64,000 bases of DNA from the NCBI RefSeq assembly GCF_026278245.1, contig NZ_CP111079.1, positions 3,226,501 through 3,290,500 of the forward strand, written 5' to 3'. The notes beneath the pieces are model-generated. The model was given only the letters and a program-made list of their open reading frames with translations. It made no database searches and had not been told where the DNA came from. Shown here piece after piece: positions 10,301-17,940 of the stretch (position 1 is the stretch's first letter; every line of letters begins with the position of its first letter). This DNA is from Pontibacter kalidii (GTDB lineage Bacteria > Bacteroidota > Bacteroidia > Cytophagales > Hymenobacteraceae). The position numbers and the translations under genes are program-made.

Positions 10301-10523
10301 CGCTAAAGTAAGGCTTAGTGCCTTTCAAGCTTTGCTCAAGCGCAAGAAGAAAAGAAGATTTACCGGTGCCGTAAGAACCAATTAAATTAAATGAACGAAC
10401 TCCATTTCTAAAGTCCTCAATAATTTGGCTTACTGTACGCTTGGCGTTAGGTGTAGGTATATATGTAACTTCTCTATCAATATCACGAATGATGTTGATA
10501 GAGGGGGTGTAATTATTTCTCAT
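7314..10523 (-). CDS. sspC: SspC-like large P-loop ATPase of a phosphorothioation system
   Basis: This large protein of 1069 residues has an N-terminal AAA/STAND-like ATPase core. Walker A GSYGTGKS is at residues 49-56 and Walker B LLFIVIDEFG at 131-140. The rest is a long helical region with coiled-coil character in the C-terminal third. It lies between DUF4007 and PAPS-reductase genes with overlaps of 11 and 8 bases, the order sspB-sspC-sspD reported for SspABCD systems. SspC is the ATPase of the modification complex. Similar ATPases occur in BREX (BrxC), but the DUF4007 and sulfur-transfer neighbours favour Ssp. Codon use is AT-rich like its operon partners. Confidence 0.8.
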   Translation of the reverse strand: MRNNYTPSINIIRDIDREVTYIPTPNAKRTVSQIIEDFRNGVRSFNLIGSYGTGKSSFLLALEQSLKGTKPYFSVPFIKGQNFGTLKIVGSYKSIIETFANKLNIPVDTDVTDNILTELVSFYKGLGSQPLLFIVIDEFGKLLEYAAQNNPGRELYFVQQLAELANDTKYNFVLITTIHQSFESYGYELTDSQRQEWTKVKGRFRDVTFNEPVEQLLYLASEHIAEVRTTKTNENSLVRSFDLFLESKAFNYNEGFSKELNSKVYPLDLISANVLTLALQRYGQNERSLFSFLESTDHTSLAHHRTVQDPFYNLANVYDYLHFNFYSYLTSRFNDDFAAWASIKSSIEIVERELITDLAAYIKLIKAIGLVNVFAASGAVLDRNFWTSYASLSLGISNADELLNSLETKKIIFFRNYSQRYILFGGTDLDIQAAMKEAVGKVSDIKNIKSALEKYILLPPVLAKAESYKKGTPRAFEFVISDSPIDIQPKGEVDGFINLIFNESLSIEELQEVSANQKEAILYAYYQNSADIKKLLLDIEKSKKVLEENEGDRVAKRELSGIIEHQKKLLNHYLVDNLYSKNSDIIWYWDGQKVRPSSKKQFNSLLSDISEQVYKSAPVFKNELVNKHRVSTAIHTAKKNLFEALVQHYIDVEQAFAQGKFPPEKTIYITLLKVNGLEPGGKEVNIAADSSFKAVWNHSLAFLETAKKEKTNLQGLVEKLGRKPFKLKEGLISLWVPVFLFLKRHDFALFGKDGYIPELTEKNLELISKDPQDYWIKAFDLEGVKLNLFNSYRELLNQETREIFSNQAFIETIKPFLVFYKQLPEYSKNTKRLTKEALAIREAIIKSKDPEETFFVAFPAALGVSTQQLQENASSLDQYVPKLQEAITELRTSYDRLLNRIEEYIQNEVVGDSLTFKEYKEHLQKRFKQLKKYMLVGYQKTFVQRLGSEIDDRKAWLESLCQAVVGKPLDTISDKEEIQLYNKFGSLILELDSLTEISKQDINDEKEEVLGIQFNTFVDGIKKSLVRLPKDKASEINEVKETFKKSLSSDSRVNIAALAKLLKELIQNG

Positions 10524-11433
10524 AATAAGAAGTAAGCATATCTATCGGATCAACTTTTCTCTTAAACTGTAATTCTTTGATACCTGCGTGATCAGTATAG
10601 ATGATATCTGAAGAGTACTTTTCTTGAGCTTCCTGTATTTTTGACACAAGGCCAGCTCGGCTTAATGCAAATATATTTCCAGGACTATTAAAATCATTCT
10701 CAAGCGCTGGTAAGCTTATAGAAGAGCTGTAATTAGGGTTATCAAGTATAGAGTAAAGTAAAATTTCTACAGGTAAATTCTCTCTCTCTGTATTATTAAT
10801 AAAAAGGACTTGTCTCGTCTTCTTCCTTGTTTTATCGGTATCATAGCTTTCTTCTTTTTGTACAGTACCTACTAAGTGCAAGTCAGTAAGTACACCTATA
10901 AAACTATCATCAAAATTCTTAAAGTCTTCTGCAGAAGACACATACATCTTCTTGAAGATATCAAAGTCATTTTGGATTGTATTAGAGTTAAAATTGAGAC
11001 CAGAAACCACTTCTGATTTTCTCTTGATGAAAGCTTCATAGTTATCAGAGTTAAACTCCTGCCTTTCCTTTCTAAACTCATTAAATATCAAAGAATAGGT
11101 AGAAGCGAAACTTGTCTTAACTAAAAGGTAGTGTAACAGCCAAAGGCTAGCATCATCTTCCAAGTACTCATCAAACCCATTATCGTTCAATAAAAGCTCC
11201 CCAACTTCTGTTATTTGGTCTTGAGCGTCTGTTATACCAAAAGCCTTAAGCCAAAATCGAATAGAAGCAACCATGTTCTTACCTACCCCTAACTCAATTA
11301 CAGCATCCTCATCTGTAAATAGCTTGTTTAATTTTAAGTAATCGTATCCTTTCTTAAGCCATAGCTGCCTGCACTGAAACTTTTCGTGTCCTGAGAAAGT
11401 GTACTTTGTTTGTAAATCTTGTTCTATAATCAT
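10513..11433 (-). CDS. sspB: SspB-like DUF4007 protein (DNA nickase of phosphorothioation)
   Basis: The 306-residue protein begins with the DUF4007 signature: FSGHEKFQCRQLWLKKG at residues 13-29, and LGVGKNMVASIRFWLKAFG at about 48-66. DUF4007 proteins occur as SspB, which nicks DNA so that sulfur can be inserted on one strand, and as DndG-like components. It is the first gene of a leftward operon, with a good Bacteroidota -7 element about 40 bases upstream, and it overlaps the ATPase gene by 11 bases. No membrane segment is visible. The family call is firm; the exact biochemical role is inferred from the neighbours. Confidence 0.88.
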   Translation of the reverse strand: MIIEQDLQTKYTFSGHEKFQCRQLWLKKGYDYLKLNKLFTDEDAVIELGVGKNMVASIRFWLKAFGITDAQDQITEVGELLLNDNGFDEYLEDDASLWLLHYLLVKTSFASTYSLIFNEFRKERQEFNSDNYEAFIKRKSEVVSGLNFNSNTIQNDFDIFKKMYVSSAEDFKNFDDSFIGVLTDLHLVGTVQKEESYDTDKTRKKTRQVLFINNTERENLPVEILLYSILDNPNYSSSISLPALENDFNSPGNIFALSRAGLVSKIQEAQEKYSSDIIYTDHAGIKELQFKRKVDPIDMLTSYYEK

Positions 11434-11471
11434 ATCTAAACGAGCCTGAATTTAAAGGCTGAAGAAACTAT

Positions 11472-11479
11472 CAAAGATA
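11472..11479 (-). promoter_or_regulatory. Bacteroidota -7 promoter element for the ssp-like operon
   Basis: On the minus strand this reads TATCTTTG, an exact match to the TAnnTTTG consensus of the primary Bacteroidota sigma factor. It lies about 38 bases before the sspB start. No clear TTG -33 box is visible at the standard distance, so regulation by an additional factor is possible. Confidence 0.55.
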
Positions 11480-11615
11480 CAAATACTATATATAGATGCC
11501 TATTGAATAGCATTTAAAAACACTAATTACATTAGCATTAACTCTAACAATAGTTAACACAAAAGAAATAGGTTAACTGGTGAATGCAACAACACCTGCA
11601 CTACTTATGCTTTTT

Positions 11616-12827
11616 TTAGTTATATTTCTTCTTCAGTACCCTCATGTCCTCCCCCACCTTCACATCCAGTATTTTGGCATAGTGCTGCGTGGTTCTCAGG
11701 TTCGTGTGCCCCAACATCTTCGACACGCTCTCCATCGGCACCCCATTGAGCAGCGTGACGGTGGTGGCAAAGGTGTGGCGGGCGGTGTGGAAGGTCATCT
11801 GCTTTTGAACCCCGCACAGGGCGGAGATCTCCTTTAAGTAAGCGTTCATCTTCTGGTTGCTCGGCACCGGCAGCACCCTCCCTTCATGAAGGCACTGCGG
11901 ATGCAGTCTGTATTTATTGATGATCCGAAGAGCTGTTGGCAGCAGGGGAATCCGGGAAGGTGTATCCGTTTTCTGTCTCCTCTTATAAATCCATTGCTCC
12001 CCGTCTATACCCTTTTGCAAGTCCGTGTGCCTTAGCTTCTGCACGTCCACGTAGGCAAGGCCAGTGAAGCAGCTAAACAGGAAGATATCCCGCACTTGCG
12101 CCAGGCGTTCTGTAGGGAACTCTTTTTCCGCCAGCCGCTGCAGCTCCTCTTCTGAGAGGAACACCCGCTCCACGGTCTTTATCTTTGATTTATAGTTTGC
12201 GAAGGGATCCGAGGAAATCCACCCATTGGCCAGGCAGATACGGATGATCTTGCCGAAGTTCTTGATGTACTTGACGGCCGTATTGTTGGAGCACTTGCGT
12301 ACGCTGCGCAGGTAGAACTCGTAGTCGGTGACAAAGGCATGGTCAACGTCCTTGATCTCCATGTCCTCCACCCCGTACTTCCATTGCATAAACTCCTGCG
12401 TATGTTTCAGCGAAGTAGTATAGCGCTCCAGGGTACCGGGGGCAAACTCATCCCCGACCAGTGCCGCTACTTTGCTGTTGTGCTCGGAGAAGACCTCCAC
12501 CAGCGTCTTGCCCTTCTCTACTTTCCCCAGAAACTTGTTCTTGATGGCCTCCGCCGTCAGCGGCAGTCCTGCCTCTACGAGTTGGCGGTGTGCCTCGTAC
12601 ACCTTCGCCTGCAGGTTGTCCAGGTAGGCGTTCAATGACTTTGCCGCTGCCTTGGTGCCTATGGCGCGACCCACGGAGGAAATCCACCTCTCTGGCTCAA
12701 CAGACCTGCTTGTGGTTAATTCAGCCCGCTTGCCAGCCACAGTGACACGCAGGTAGATCGGCACGGGGCCTGTTTGGTAGTTCTTTGGTTTCTTCAGATA
12801 GAAGAGGAGACTGAAATTGATACTCAT
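11616..12827 (-). CDS. Tyrosine recombinase (integrase) of the genomic island
   Basis: This 403-residue integrase has the layout common in Bacteroidota mobile elements: an N-terminal arm-binding domain (about 1-90), a SAM-like core-binding domain (about 100-200) and a C-terminal catalytic domain. Visible catalytic residues are the Arg in FLFSCFTGLAYVDVQKLR, HTARHTF (His-x-x-Arg), the later HTNLRTTQHY (His) and the nucleophile Tyr in the HYAKI segment. Its start faces the 3' end of a tRNA-Ser gene about 250 bp away, the standard arrangement for an element integrated at a tRNA. GC content is higher than that of the ssp genes, so the island is a mosaic. Confidence 0.93.
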   Translation of the reverse strand: MSINFSLLFYLKKPKNYQTGPVPIYLRVTVAGKRAELTTSRSVEPERWISSVGRAIGTKAAAKSLNAYLDNLQAKVYEAHRQLVEAGLPLTAEAIKNKFLGKVEKGKTLVEVFSEHNSKVAALVGDEFAPGTLERYTTSLKHTQEFMQWKYGVEDMEIKDVDHAFVTDYEFYLRSVRKCSNNTAVKYIKNFGKIIRICLANGWISSDPFANYKSKIKTVERVFLSEEELQRLAEKEFPTERLAQVRDIFLFSCFTGLAYVDVQKLRHTDLQKGIDGEQWIYKRRQKTDTPSRIPLLPTALRIINKYRLHPQCLHEGRVLPVPSNQKMNAYLKEISALCGVQKQMTFHTARHTFATTVTLLNGVPMESVSKMLGHTNLRTTQHYAKILDVKVGEDMRVLKKKYN

Positions 12828-12837
12828 AACAGTGACT

Positions 12838-13019
12838 TAAAAGGTTAAACAAATGTAGCCTTGCAGTCAACCGCAGTCAAGATGTACAACTTCCGTACAC
12901 CCTGTTTATCAATCTGTTACACCTCTATTCGGTGAGTCATTGGAGGCGTTTGAGGAACTCACCGGACAACTCACCTAAACTATTGGAAAAGGTGTAAAAT
13001 TTAGGAGTCCGGTAAAAAC
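12838..13019. other. Putative attachment region with nested inverted repeats
   Basis: The gap between integrase and tRNA holds three imperfectly nested inverted repeats: TTACACCT (12917-12924) with AGGTGTAA (12990-12997), GGTGAGT (12931-12937) with ACTCACC (12957-12963), and ACCGGAC (12961-12967) with GTCCGGT (13007-13013). Such clusters fit recombinase arm-binding or accessory protein sites near an att site. The second att copy expected from integration is not in the window. Confidence 0.45.
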
Positions 13020-13021
13020 AA

Positions 13022-13054
13022 AAAAGCCTGCAAACTCTTGATTTGCAGGCTTTT
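13022..13054. terminator. Bidirectional intrinsic terminator beside tRNA-Ser
   Basis: A 13-bp perfect stem (AAAAGCCTGCAAA with TTTGCAGGCTTTT, 7-base loop) flanked by A and T runs works in both directions. It lies just after the 3' end of the leftward tRNA and probably ends its transcript. Confidence 0.75.
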
Positions 13055-13078
13055 AGCTGATTTTGGTATTCCTACCAG

Positions 13079-13163
13079 CAGAGAGTGAGGGATTCGAACC
13101 CCCGGACCTGTTACAGTCAACGGTTTTCAAGACCGCCGCGTTCGACCACTCCGCCAACTCTCT
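13079..13163 (-). tRNA. tRNA-Ser (anticodon TGA)
   Basis: On the minus strand the 7-bp acceptor arm AGAGAGT pairs with ACTCTCT. A TTCGAATC T-loop, a long variable arm typical of class II tRNAs, and an anticodon loop CTTGAAA with anticodon TGA are present. The length is about 85 nt and CCA is not encoded. Its 3' end points to the integrase, making it the likely integration target of the island. Confidence 0.93.
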
Positions 13164-13317
13164 GTCTTAATTCGTGTACAAAAGTAGGGCACTGCCCCGA
13201 ACTTTCAAAACTATACGTCAAAATTTTTCTTCAGTTTAGAGCAGGTATGCTCAACACATTGATCCTCAAATTAAAAATTTTCTATTCCGGCATTTCCTGC
13301 ATGCACAAGTATAAACC

Positions 13318-14292
13318 TTATGCTTTTATACTTGCCATTTTACCTGAATGGGTGGTGGGGGTGCGTACCAGGCGCTTTGTGACCGTATCGATGCTGACGT
13401 TGATCTCGAAGCCAAGTATGAGGATCATGGAAACGAAGTCGAGCCAGATCATCAAACCGATCAGGGCGCCCATGGAGCCGTAGAACTTGTTGTAGGTGTC
13501 GAAAGCGCTGATGTAGAGCGAAAAGGCCATCGACACCAGGAAGATCAGCACCGTGGCCACCACCGCTCCTGCCGAGAAGAAGGGCCATTTATCCTCTATG
13601 GCCGGCACAAAATAGTAGATAAGCGAGGTAGCCAGCAGGAAGAGCAGCACAATAGCCACATACTTGAGAATCACCAGCAAGGTATACGTATAGCTCTCCG
13701 TCACCACCTCATAAAACACCAATACATCCAGTATCCACTGCCCAAAAAAGATAGCGGCCACCGCCGTCAGCAAGATCATACTGAGCACGACGGTAAGTAT
13801 GGTAGCGATCAGGCGTTTACGCAGGTAAGTGCGTTTGTAGAAAGTATGGTACTTCTTGTCGAAGGCATCCATCAAAGACATAATGCCGTTGGTGGACAGC
13901 ACCAGCGCGAACAGGAAACCAAAGGAGAGCAAGCCTCCACGGGGCTTGTTCACAATGTCCTCGATCGTGCCATAGGCCACGGTATACATCTCTTCGGGCA
14001 GTACATCGGCGATGAAGTCGAGGATGCTCTCACCCAGGTCCAGCGACAGGATGCTGGGGATGTAGGGGATGAGCGTGAAGAGGAAGATGATCGTTGGAAA
14101 GGTGGCCAGCGTAAAGTTGAAGGCCATGTACGAGGCGCGCTTGGTGATCGAGTCCAGGCGCAGCTCCCCTATCAGCACATCGGCCACATCATATACCGAA
14201 AACTTGCCATTGTTGAACCGCCACCGTTTGAGGAAAACGATGAACTTGCGGTAGGCGCGGCGGCGCTTCAGGTATTGCTGGTTCAGCCTCAT
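13318..14292 (-). CDS. YihY/BrkB family inner-membrane protein
   Basis: This 324-residue protein matches the YihY (formerly virulence factor BrkB) family: a short cytoplasmic N-terminus, then about six hydrophobic helices spread from residue 50 to 300. The conserved SYMAFNFTLATFPTIIFLFTL entry helix and GSMGALIGLMIWL near the end are characteristic. The function of the family is unsettled; it is not RNase BN as once proposed. The start ATG overlaps the stop of the thioesterase gene by one base, so the two form an operon read leftwards. Two AAGTATAA-type motifs flank its 3' end. Confidence 0.9.
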   Translation of the reverse strand: MRLNQQYLKRRRAYRKFIVFLKRWRFNNGKFSVYDVADVLIGELRLDSITKRASYMAFNFTLATFPTIIFLFTLIPYIPSILSLDLGESILDFIADVLPEEMYTVAYGTIEDIVNKPRGGLLSFGFLFALVLSTNGIMSLMDAFDKKYHTFYKRTYLRKRLIATILTVVLSMILLTAVAAIFFGQWILDVLVFYEVVTESYTYTLLVILKYVAIVLLFLLATSLIYYFVPAIEDKWPFFSAGAVVATVLIFLVSMAFSLYISAFDTYNKFYGSMGALIGLMIWLDFVSMILILGFEINVSIDTVTKRLVRTPTTHSGKMASIKA

Positions 14293-14702
14293 TAACTAAA
14301 ATACGGATCTAACTTCTCGTGTATGAGCGCGGGGATCTCCGTTGGGCGGCCTGACTTCATGTCCACAAACACCATCAACGTTTCGCCTATGGTTAGCAGC
14401 GTGCCCTCTTCGTTTAACACCTCGTACTCAAACTTTATACGTGTGCCGTGCGGCCTGCTTTTTACAAACAGCTTGATCGTGAGCAGGTCATCATACTTGG
14501 CAGGGCGGATAAACTTGCTCTTCAGCTCCAAGACCGGCATCATGGTACCCGTGGCCTCCATCTCTTTATACTCTATACCCAGGCGGCGGAAAACTTCGGT
14601 ACGGGTTACCTCAAAATAGGCGGCGTAGTTGCCGTGGTACACGTAGCCCATCTGGTCGGTTTCGGCATAGCGCACGCGTAGCTGTATGTCGGATGCAAAC
14701 AT
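14292..14702 (-). CDS. YbgC-type acyl-CoA thioesterase (hotdog fold)
   Basis: The 136-residue protein carries the 4-hydroxybenzoyl-CoA thioesterase/YbgC signature RYAETDQMGYVYHGNYAAYF near residues 10-29, with the catalytic Asp in AETDQMG. It should hydrolyse acyl-CoA thioesters in the cytoplasm. It is the first gene of a two-gene unit with the YihY homologue. In proteobacteria ybgC is tied to the tol-pal cluster, but no Tol genes are nearby here, so a general short-chain acyl-CoA role is more likely. Confidence 0.88.
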   Translation of the reverse strand: MFASDIQLRVRYAETDQMGYVYHGNYAAYFEVTRTEVFRRLGIEYKEMEATGTMMPVLELKSKFIRPAKYDDLLTIKLFVKSRPHGTRIKFEYEVLNEEGTLLTIGETLMVFVDMKSGRPTEIPALIHEKLDPYFS

Positions 14703-14854
14703 AGTTTTATTGTTGATTGCTAATAGTTGATTGTTTGAATACTATACGAGAGACTTTATTTTTATTATTGAAAAGTATAAAACCACCATCGGAGGCACAA
14801 ATTTATACTTCATCTGGTCTCCAACAATTAGCAATTAACAACCAACAATTAAGC
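14703..14854. repeat. Intergenic copies of an AACAATTAGCAATTAAC-type repeat
   Basis: Two related AT-rich segments face each other: the minus-strand form at 14706-14735 and the plus-strand form at 14818-14850, both built on a CAATTAGCAATTAAC-like core. Two AAGTATAA/TTATACTT motifs lie between them. Similar cores occur near 23,822, 40,510 and 61,890. Confidence 0.5.
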
Positions 14855-15931
14855 TTACCTCATAATATTCCGCTCGTTCAGGGCGCGGTGGAAGCGGCGC
14901 GCGTTGGCTTGGTGCTCGGCCACGGTGGTAGCGAAGGCGTGGTAGCCGGAGAAATCCTCCCGGGCGCAGAAGTACAGGTAGCTGTGCTCCTCCGGATTCA
15001 GCACAGCATCGATGCTGGAGATAACCGGCACATTGATGGGGCCGGGCGGCAGCCCTTTATACTTATAGGTGTTGTAAGGCGAGTCGTGCACCAGGTGCTT
15101 GTTGAGCACGCGGCGGATCGTAAAATCGCCCACGGCAAACACAACGGTAGGGTCGGCCTGCAGCAGCATGCCGCGCTGCAGGCGGTTCAAATACACGCCG
15201 GCCACGCGCGGCTTCTCGTCGCTCTTCAGCGTCTCGGCCTGCACAATGGAGGCCAGCGTGGATACCTGCTGCGGCGTCAGCCCCAGCTTCTCGGCCTTAG
15301 CTCTGCGCTCTTCTGTCCAGAACCTGTCATACTCTTTCTTCATGCGCTCCATCAGCTCCGGCGCCGTTATCGTCCAGTACACCTGGTAGGTGTTGGGGAT
15401 GAACATGCTCACGATGTTGGTGGTGTCGAAGCCGAAGGTCTGCAGGTAGGCTGGGTCGTTTAGCAGGCTGTCCAGTTCCTGCTCGCTTGCTTCCAGGTCA
15501 GCAGCCAGCTTAGTGGCCAGCTGGCTGCGCAGGCGCACGTTGCTGAACGTGAGGTTAAGCGGGGTTTGCTCGCCCAGGCGCAGCACCCCGATCAGCTGGC
15601 GGTTGTTCCAGCCATGCTCCAGTTTGTAGCGGCCGGGCTTCACGAGCTTGTCGTAATCCATCAGTTTGGACATAAAGCGCAGCGAGAGCCTGTCGATGAT
15701 CACGCCGCTTGCCTCCACGGAGTCCATGGCTTGCTTATAGGTCGCTCCTGTCGGGATGAGCACATACACATCACGTTCCTTGGTGTCCACGTTCATGGTG
15801 TACATGATCTGGTAGGCATAGTAGGAGAAGCTCACAAACAGGAACATGCCTAAGGCTATCAGGCTGGGCACCAGCCTGCTCTTTTTCTTGCGCTTCCGCT
15901 TTGCAATCGGGTTATTGACTTCGTTGGCCAT
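14855..15931 (-). CDS. mltG: Endolytic murein transglycosylase MltG
   Basis: I choose ATG 15931 (MANEVNNPIAKRKRKKK) over upstream in-frame codons because it gives the normal MltG layout: a short basic cytoplasmic tail, one transmembrane helix (about residues 19-38) and a periplasmic YceG domain. The catalytic region reads LASIVQAETLKSDEKPRVAGVY, with the essential Glu in QAE, and later GPINVPVISSIDAVLNPEEHSYLYF. The enzyme cuts nascent glycan strands and sets their length. The 358 residues are a usual size. It is transcribed alone, leftwards. Confidence 0.93.
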   Translation of the reverse strand: MANEVNNPIAKRKRKKKSRLVPSLIALGMFLFVSFSYYAYQIMYTMNVDTKERDVYVLIPTGATYKQAMDSVEASGVIIDRLSLRFMSKLMDYDKLVKPGRYKLEHGWNNRQLIGVLRLGEQTPLNLTFSNVRLRSQLATKLAADLEASEQELDSLLNDPAYLQTFGFDTTNIVSMFIPNTYQVYWTITAPELMERMKKEYDRFWTEERRAKAEKLGLTPQQVSTLASIVQAETLKSDEKPRVAGVYLNRLQRGMLLQADPTVVFAVGDFTIRRVLNKHLVHDSPYNTYKYKGLPPGPINVPVISSIDAVLNPEEHSYLYFCAREDFSGYHAFATTVAEHQANARRFHRALNERNIMR

Positions 15932-15977
15932 AGTGTAAGTAAAAGGCGCGGACAAGGTTTTAGGTTCCGCCACCTTA

Positions 15978-15993
15978 TTTTGAGGCCTCAAAA
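15978..15993. promoter_or_regulatory. Perfect palindrome TTTTGAGGCCTCAAAA upstream of mltG
   Basis: A 16-bp perfect palindrome sits about 47 bases before the mltG start, within a 349-bp gap between divergent genes mltG and the carboxylase gene. It has no T-tract, so an operator is more likely than a terminator. The rest of the gap (15,932-16,280) holds two AAGTATAA-type motifs and the carboxylase promoter. Confidence 0.4.
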
Positions 15994-16229
15994 ATAGCAC
16001 ATCCGCAGCTAATTAAGAATGCTCGGCCGCTAAAATGCCTTTTATACTTGCCTAAAGCATAGACCTGACCGCAGTTACAAGTATAAATCCTGCAAGGGGT
16101 GCTGCAACGGCACTTTGTTAACGGAATCTGGGAGCCGGCTATTTTATCCTCGCCGGGGCAATGTTGCAACATCACCTCCCCCATATCCAAAAAATACCAC
16201 AACTGTACCGTAATTAGCGCCAGAGTTTA

Positions 16230-16237
16230 TAAATTTG
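16230..16237 (+). promoter_or_regulatory. -7 promoter element for acyl-CoA carboxylase gene
   Basis: TAAATTTG matches TAnnTTTG exactly and lies 44 bases before the ATG at 16281. No clear TTG -33 box is visible 19 bases upstream. Confidence 0.5.
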
Positions 16238-16280
16238 AGGAAACTAACCTAAAAGCTGTACATACATTTATACCCATAAT

Positions 16281-17840
16281 ATGGCAGGAGACATCAGACA
16301 GGCCCAGATCCAAACCCTTGAGCGCAAAAACGCCGAAGCCCTTCTTGGCGGTGGGAAGGAAAGAATTGAGGCTCAGCACAAGAAAGGCAAACTGACAGCC
16401 CGTGAGCGCATTCACCTCCTCATGGACGAAGGCTCTTTCGAGGAGATCGGCAAGTTCGTGATGCATCGCTCCAAAGACTTTGGCCTCGACAAGCAGTACT
16501 TCCTGGGCGATGGCGTGGTAACCGGCTACGGCACCATCAATGGCCGTCTGGTGTATGTGTTCTCGCAGGATTTTACCGTGCTGGGCGGCTCGCTGTCTGA
16601 GACTCATGCCGAGAAGATCGTGAAGATTATGGAGCTAGCCATGAAGAACGGTGCTCCGGTCATCGGCCTCAACGACTCCGGTGGGGCGCGAATACAGGAG
16701 GGTGTGGTGTCGCTGGGTGGCTATGCTGATATCTTCTACCGCAACACGCTCGCCTCCGGCGTCATCCCGCAGATCTCGGCCATCATGGGCCCATGCGCGG
16801 GCGGCGCTGTCTACTCCCCCGCCATCACCGACTTTATCATGATGGTGGAAGACACGTCTTACATGTTCGTGACCGGCCCTAACGTGGTGAAGACGGTAAC
16901 GCACGAGGAGGTGACCTCCGAGGAGCTGGGCGGCGCCAGCACCCACAGCACCAAGAGCGGCGTAACGCACTTCTCCTGCGCCAACGAGGTAGAGTGCATC
17001 ACCTATATCAAAACCCTTTTGAGCTACATCCCGCAGAACTGCGAGGAGTTGCCCCCATCGCTGCCATACGAGCCGCAGGCCGACGAAACCCGCGAGGTGC
17101 TCGACACCATCATCCCCGAGAATCCGAACCAGCCGTACGATATCCGCGAGGTGATCGAGGGCATTATCGATGCTGATTCTTTCTTTGAGGTGCACAAGAA
17201 CTTCGGGGAGAACATCGTAGTAGGCTTTGCCCGACTGGGTGGCCGCAGCATTGGCATTGTGGGCAACCAACCTGCCGTGCTGGCCGGCGTGCTCGATATT
17301 AACGCCAGCACCAAAGCCGCCCGCTTCGTGCGCTTCTGCGACAGCTTCAACGTTCCGCTTCTAGTTCTAGAGGACGTCCCGGGCTTTTTGCCGGGTACCG
17401 ACCAGGAGTGGCGCGGCATCATCACCAACGGTGCTAAGCTGCTCTATGCCTTCTGCGAGGCTACGGTTCCGCGTATCACCGTGATTACGCGCAAAGCTTA
17501 CGGCGGCGCCTACGATGTAATGAACTCCAAGCATATTGGGGCCGACATGAACTTTGCCTGGCCGACAGCCGAGATCGCCGTCATGGGCGCGCAGGGCGCT
17601 GCTGAGATCATCTTTAAGCGCGAGATTGCGCAGGCAGAGGATCCGGAGGCCAAGCTGGCCGAGAAGGTACAGGAGTACAAGGAGAAGTTCGCCACACCGT
17701 ACCGCGCCGCGCACCGCGGCTTCATCGACGAGGTGATCATGCCGTCGGAAACAAGGGCCAAATTGATAAAGGCGTTTAAGATGTTGGAAAACAAGGCAGT
17801 AACGCTGCCACGCAAGAAGCACGGAAACATTCCGTTGTAA
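16281..17840 (+). CDS. Acyl-CoA (propionyl-CoA) carboxylase beta subunit
   Basis: The 519-residue carboxyltransferase matches the AccD5/PccB family in length and motifs: [20 protein letters not shown] in the N-terminal half and [16 protein letters not shown] oxyanion loop ([16 protein letters not shown]), then [16 protein letters not shown] and [13 protein letters not shown] in the C-terminal half. It transfers carboxyl from biotin to propionyl- or acetyl-CoA, giving methylmalonyl- or malonyl-CoA. The biotin carboxylase and BCCP subunits are not adjacent, as is often the case in Cytophagales. It is transcribed alone from its own promoter. Confidence 0.93.
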   Translation: MAGDIRQAQIQTLERKNAEALLGGGKERIEAQHKKGKLTARERIHLLMDEGSFEEIGKFVMHRSKDFGLDKQYFLGDGVVTGYGTINGRLVYVFSQDFTVLGGSLSETHAEKIVKIMELAMKNGAPVIGLNDSGGARIQEGVVSLGGYADIFYRNTLASGVIPQISAIMGPCAGGAVYSPAITDFIMMVEDTSYMFVTGPNVVKTVTHEEVTSEELGGASTHSTKSGVTHFSCANEVECITYIKTLLSYIPQNCEELPPSLPYEPQADETREVLDTIIPENPNQPYDIREVIEGIIDADSFFEVHKNFGENIVVGFARLGGRSIGIVGNQPAVLAGVLDINASTKAARFVRFCDSFNVPLLVLEDVPGFLPGTDQEWRGIITNGAKLLYAFCEATVPRITVITRKAYGGAYDVMNSKHIGADMNFAWPTAEIAVMGAQGAAEIIFKREIAQAEDPEAKLAEKVQEYKEKFATPYRAAHRGFIDEVIMPSETRAKLIKAFKMLENKAVTLPRKKHGNIPL

Positions 17841-17940
17841 TTATTACTTATACTACACTTTGGCCTTTGCGTAAGGATAAGCTTTAACGATGCGCGGGCC
17901 TCTATGAAATCAGACACTAACTAAACCACCATCACCTTAC

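Noticed and set aside
7314..10523. BREX system ATPase BrxC
   Set aside because: The N-terminal ATPase is of a similar type, but no PglX methyltransferase, PglZ or BrxL is seen, while DUF4007 and a sulfur-transfer enzyme are adjacent.
13348..14295. A 315-codon open frame on the plus strand opposite the YihY gene
   Set aside because: It is the antisense of a clear membrane protein gene. Its translation is rich in His, Gln and Gly as expected from GC-rich complement codons, and it shows no domain.
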